The translations under genes and the position numbers were made by a program. Shown here piece after piece: positions 5,407 to 5,829 of a DNA stretch of 5,829 nt. The DNA lies in assembly GCA_023388675.1 (NCBI GenBank), contig JAEWFU010000168.1, forward strand, positions 1 to 5,829, written 5' to 3'. The notes under the pieces were generated by a model. The model searched no databases. It saw only the letters and a program-made list of their open reading frames with translations, and was not told the origin of the DNA. The DNA is from Pseudomonadota bacterium (GTDB taxonomy: Bacteria > Pseudomonadota > Alphaproteobacteria > Rhizobiales > Rhizobiaceae). Numbering within the stretch: position 1 is the stretch's first letter; the number at the start of each line of letters is the position of its first letter.

Positions 5407-5829
5407 CGCAACGCTGATCGCCAATCCCGCGCGCCCGGTTCTGGATCGTCAACTGGCAGATAGGGCGTTCGCGGCACTCGGCGCAAGCCGCATCGACTGG
5501 CTCGCCGAGGGGATCGCCGCCGACCTGATCCTTCCAGAAGGCACGATGGTGGACGCTGCGACAACGATTGCGAGCCAAGCGGTTGCGGGCGCGCCGGTCG
5601 ACATCGTCGTCCAGGAAGCCGCGACACGCCGCAAGAAGCTGCTGATCGCCGACATGGATTCGACCATGATCGACCAGGAATGCATCGACGAGCTGGCGGA
5701 CGAGGTCGGCCTGAAGGAGCGCGTGGCCGAGATCACCGCGCGGTCGATGAACGGCGAGATCGCATTCGAGCCGGCGCTGCGCGAGCGCGTCGCGCTGCTG
5801 GCAGGACTTGAGACCGACGTCATCGAGCG
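5396..5829 (+). CDS. serB: Phosphoserine phosphatase SerB, 3' end cut by window
   Basis: SerB hydrolyses O-phosphoserine to serine, the last step of the phosphorylated serine pathway, and belongs to the HAD superfamily. The window holds the first 144 residues of about 295 expected. An N-terminal region (1-80) of the ACT-like, rather variable kind seen in long proteobacterial SerB proteins is followed by the HAD motif [12 protein letters not shown] (82-92), with Asp86 as the predicted nucleophile. Then come [12 protein letters not shown] (94-105) and the cap-region stretch [18 protein letters not shown] (118-135) that helps bind substrate. HAD motifs II-IV lie beyond the window. The start at 5396 is preferred because GGAA (5386-5389) lies 6 bases upstream; an in-frame ATG at 5390 directly abuts the GGAA and is less likely. 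The gene is divergent from miaA with overlapping 5' ends. No stop codon is reached within the window. Confidence 0.96.
   Translation, partial: MPLIATLIANPARPVLDRQLADRAFAALGASRIDWLAEGIAADLILPEGTMVDAATTIASQAVAGAPVDIVVQEAATRRKKLLIADMDSTMIDQECIDELADEVGLKERVAEITARSMNGEIAFEPALRERVALLAGLETDVIE
5458..5486 (-). promoter_or_regulatory. Candidate miaA promoter inside serB
   Basis: On the minus strand TTGCGC (5486-5481) and CTATCT (5463-5458) are 17 bases apart. CTATCT is one base from the CTATAT form common in alphaproteobacterial promoters. A start near 5451 would give a leader of about 45-54 bases, depending on which miaA ATG is used. It lies within serB codons, as the gene overlap requires. Confidence 0.3.

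Noticed and set aside
4441..5463. 340-codon plus-strand frame over miaA
   Set aside because: It is antisense to a full-length MiaA with all family motifs; the translation is Arg/Pro-rich and unrecognisable.

Overview
The window reads as a chromosomal segment from a GC-rich alphaproteobacterium, most likely Hyphomicrobiales (Rhizobiales; Mesorhizobium-like). This rests on the style of the proteins: the acetolactate synthase has the rhizobial-type FQECDTVGITRPCTKHN stretch, and the MiaA and SerB proteins and the promoter-like boxes also fit. No mobile element, CRISPR array, tRNA or rRNA was seen.

Layout, left to right. Positions 1-1360 (minus) hold the first 453 codons of ilvI, the acetolactate synthase large subunit; its 3' end lies outside the window. 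Upstream of it, on the same strand, is a compact attenuation-type leader at about 1417-1567. It comprises a candidate promoter, a 17-residue leader peptide with a run of Ile/Leu/Val codons, a 9-bp long-range helix, a small hairpin over the leader stop codon, and an intrinsic terminator. Facing the other way is a 607-residue HerA/DUF87-type ATPase gene (1718-3541, plus). It converges on a membrane-anchored GGDEF diguanylate cyclase gene (3551-4342, minus). Their stop codons are the two ends of one 15-bp perfect palindrome. Then comes miaA, tRNA dimethylallyltransferase (4480-5406, minus), divergent from serB, phosphoserine phosphatase (5396 onward, plus, truncated by the window end). The 5' ends of miaA and serB overlap, so each promoter must lie inside the other gene.

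Functionally this is mostly housekeeping: branched-chain amino acid synthesis, serine synthesis and tRNA modification, plus one signalling gene and one DNA-translocase-like ATPase. The best regulatory story is amino-acid-responsive attenuation of ilvI. I found no clear new multi-gene defence or mobile system. The HerA-like ATPase is solitary here, with no NurA nuclease or other effector beside it.
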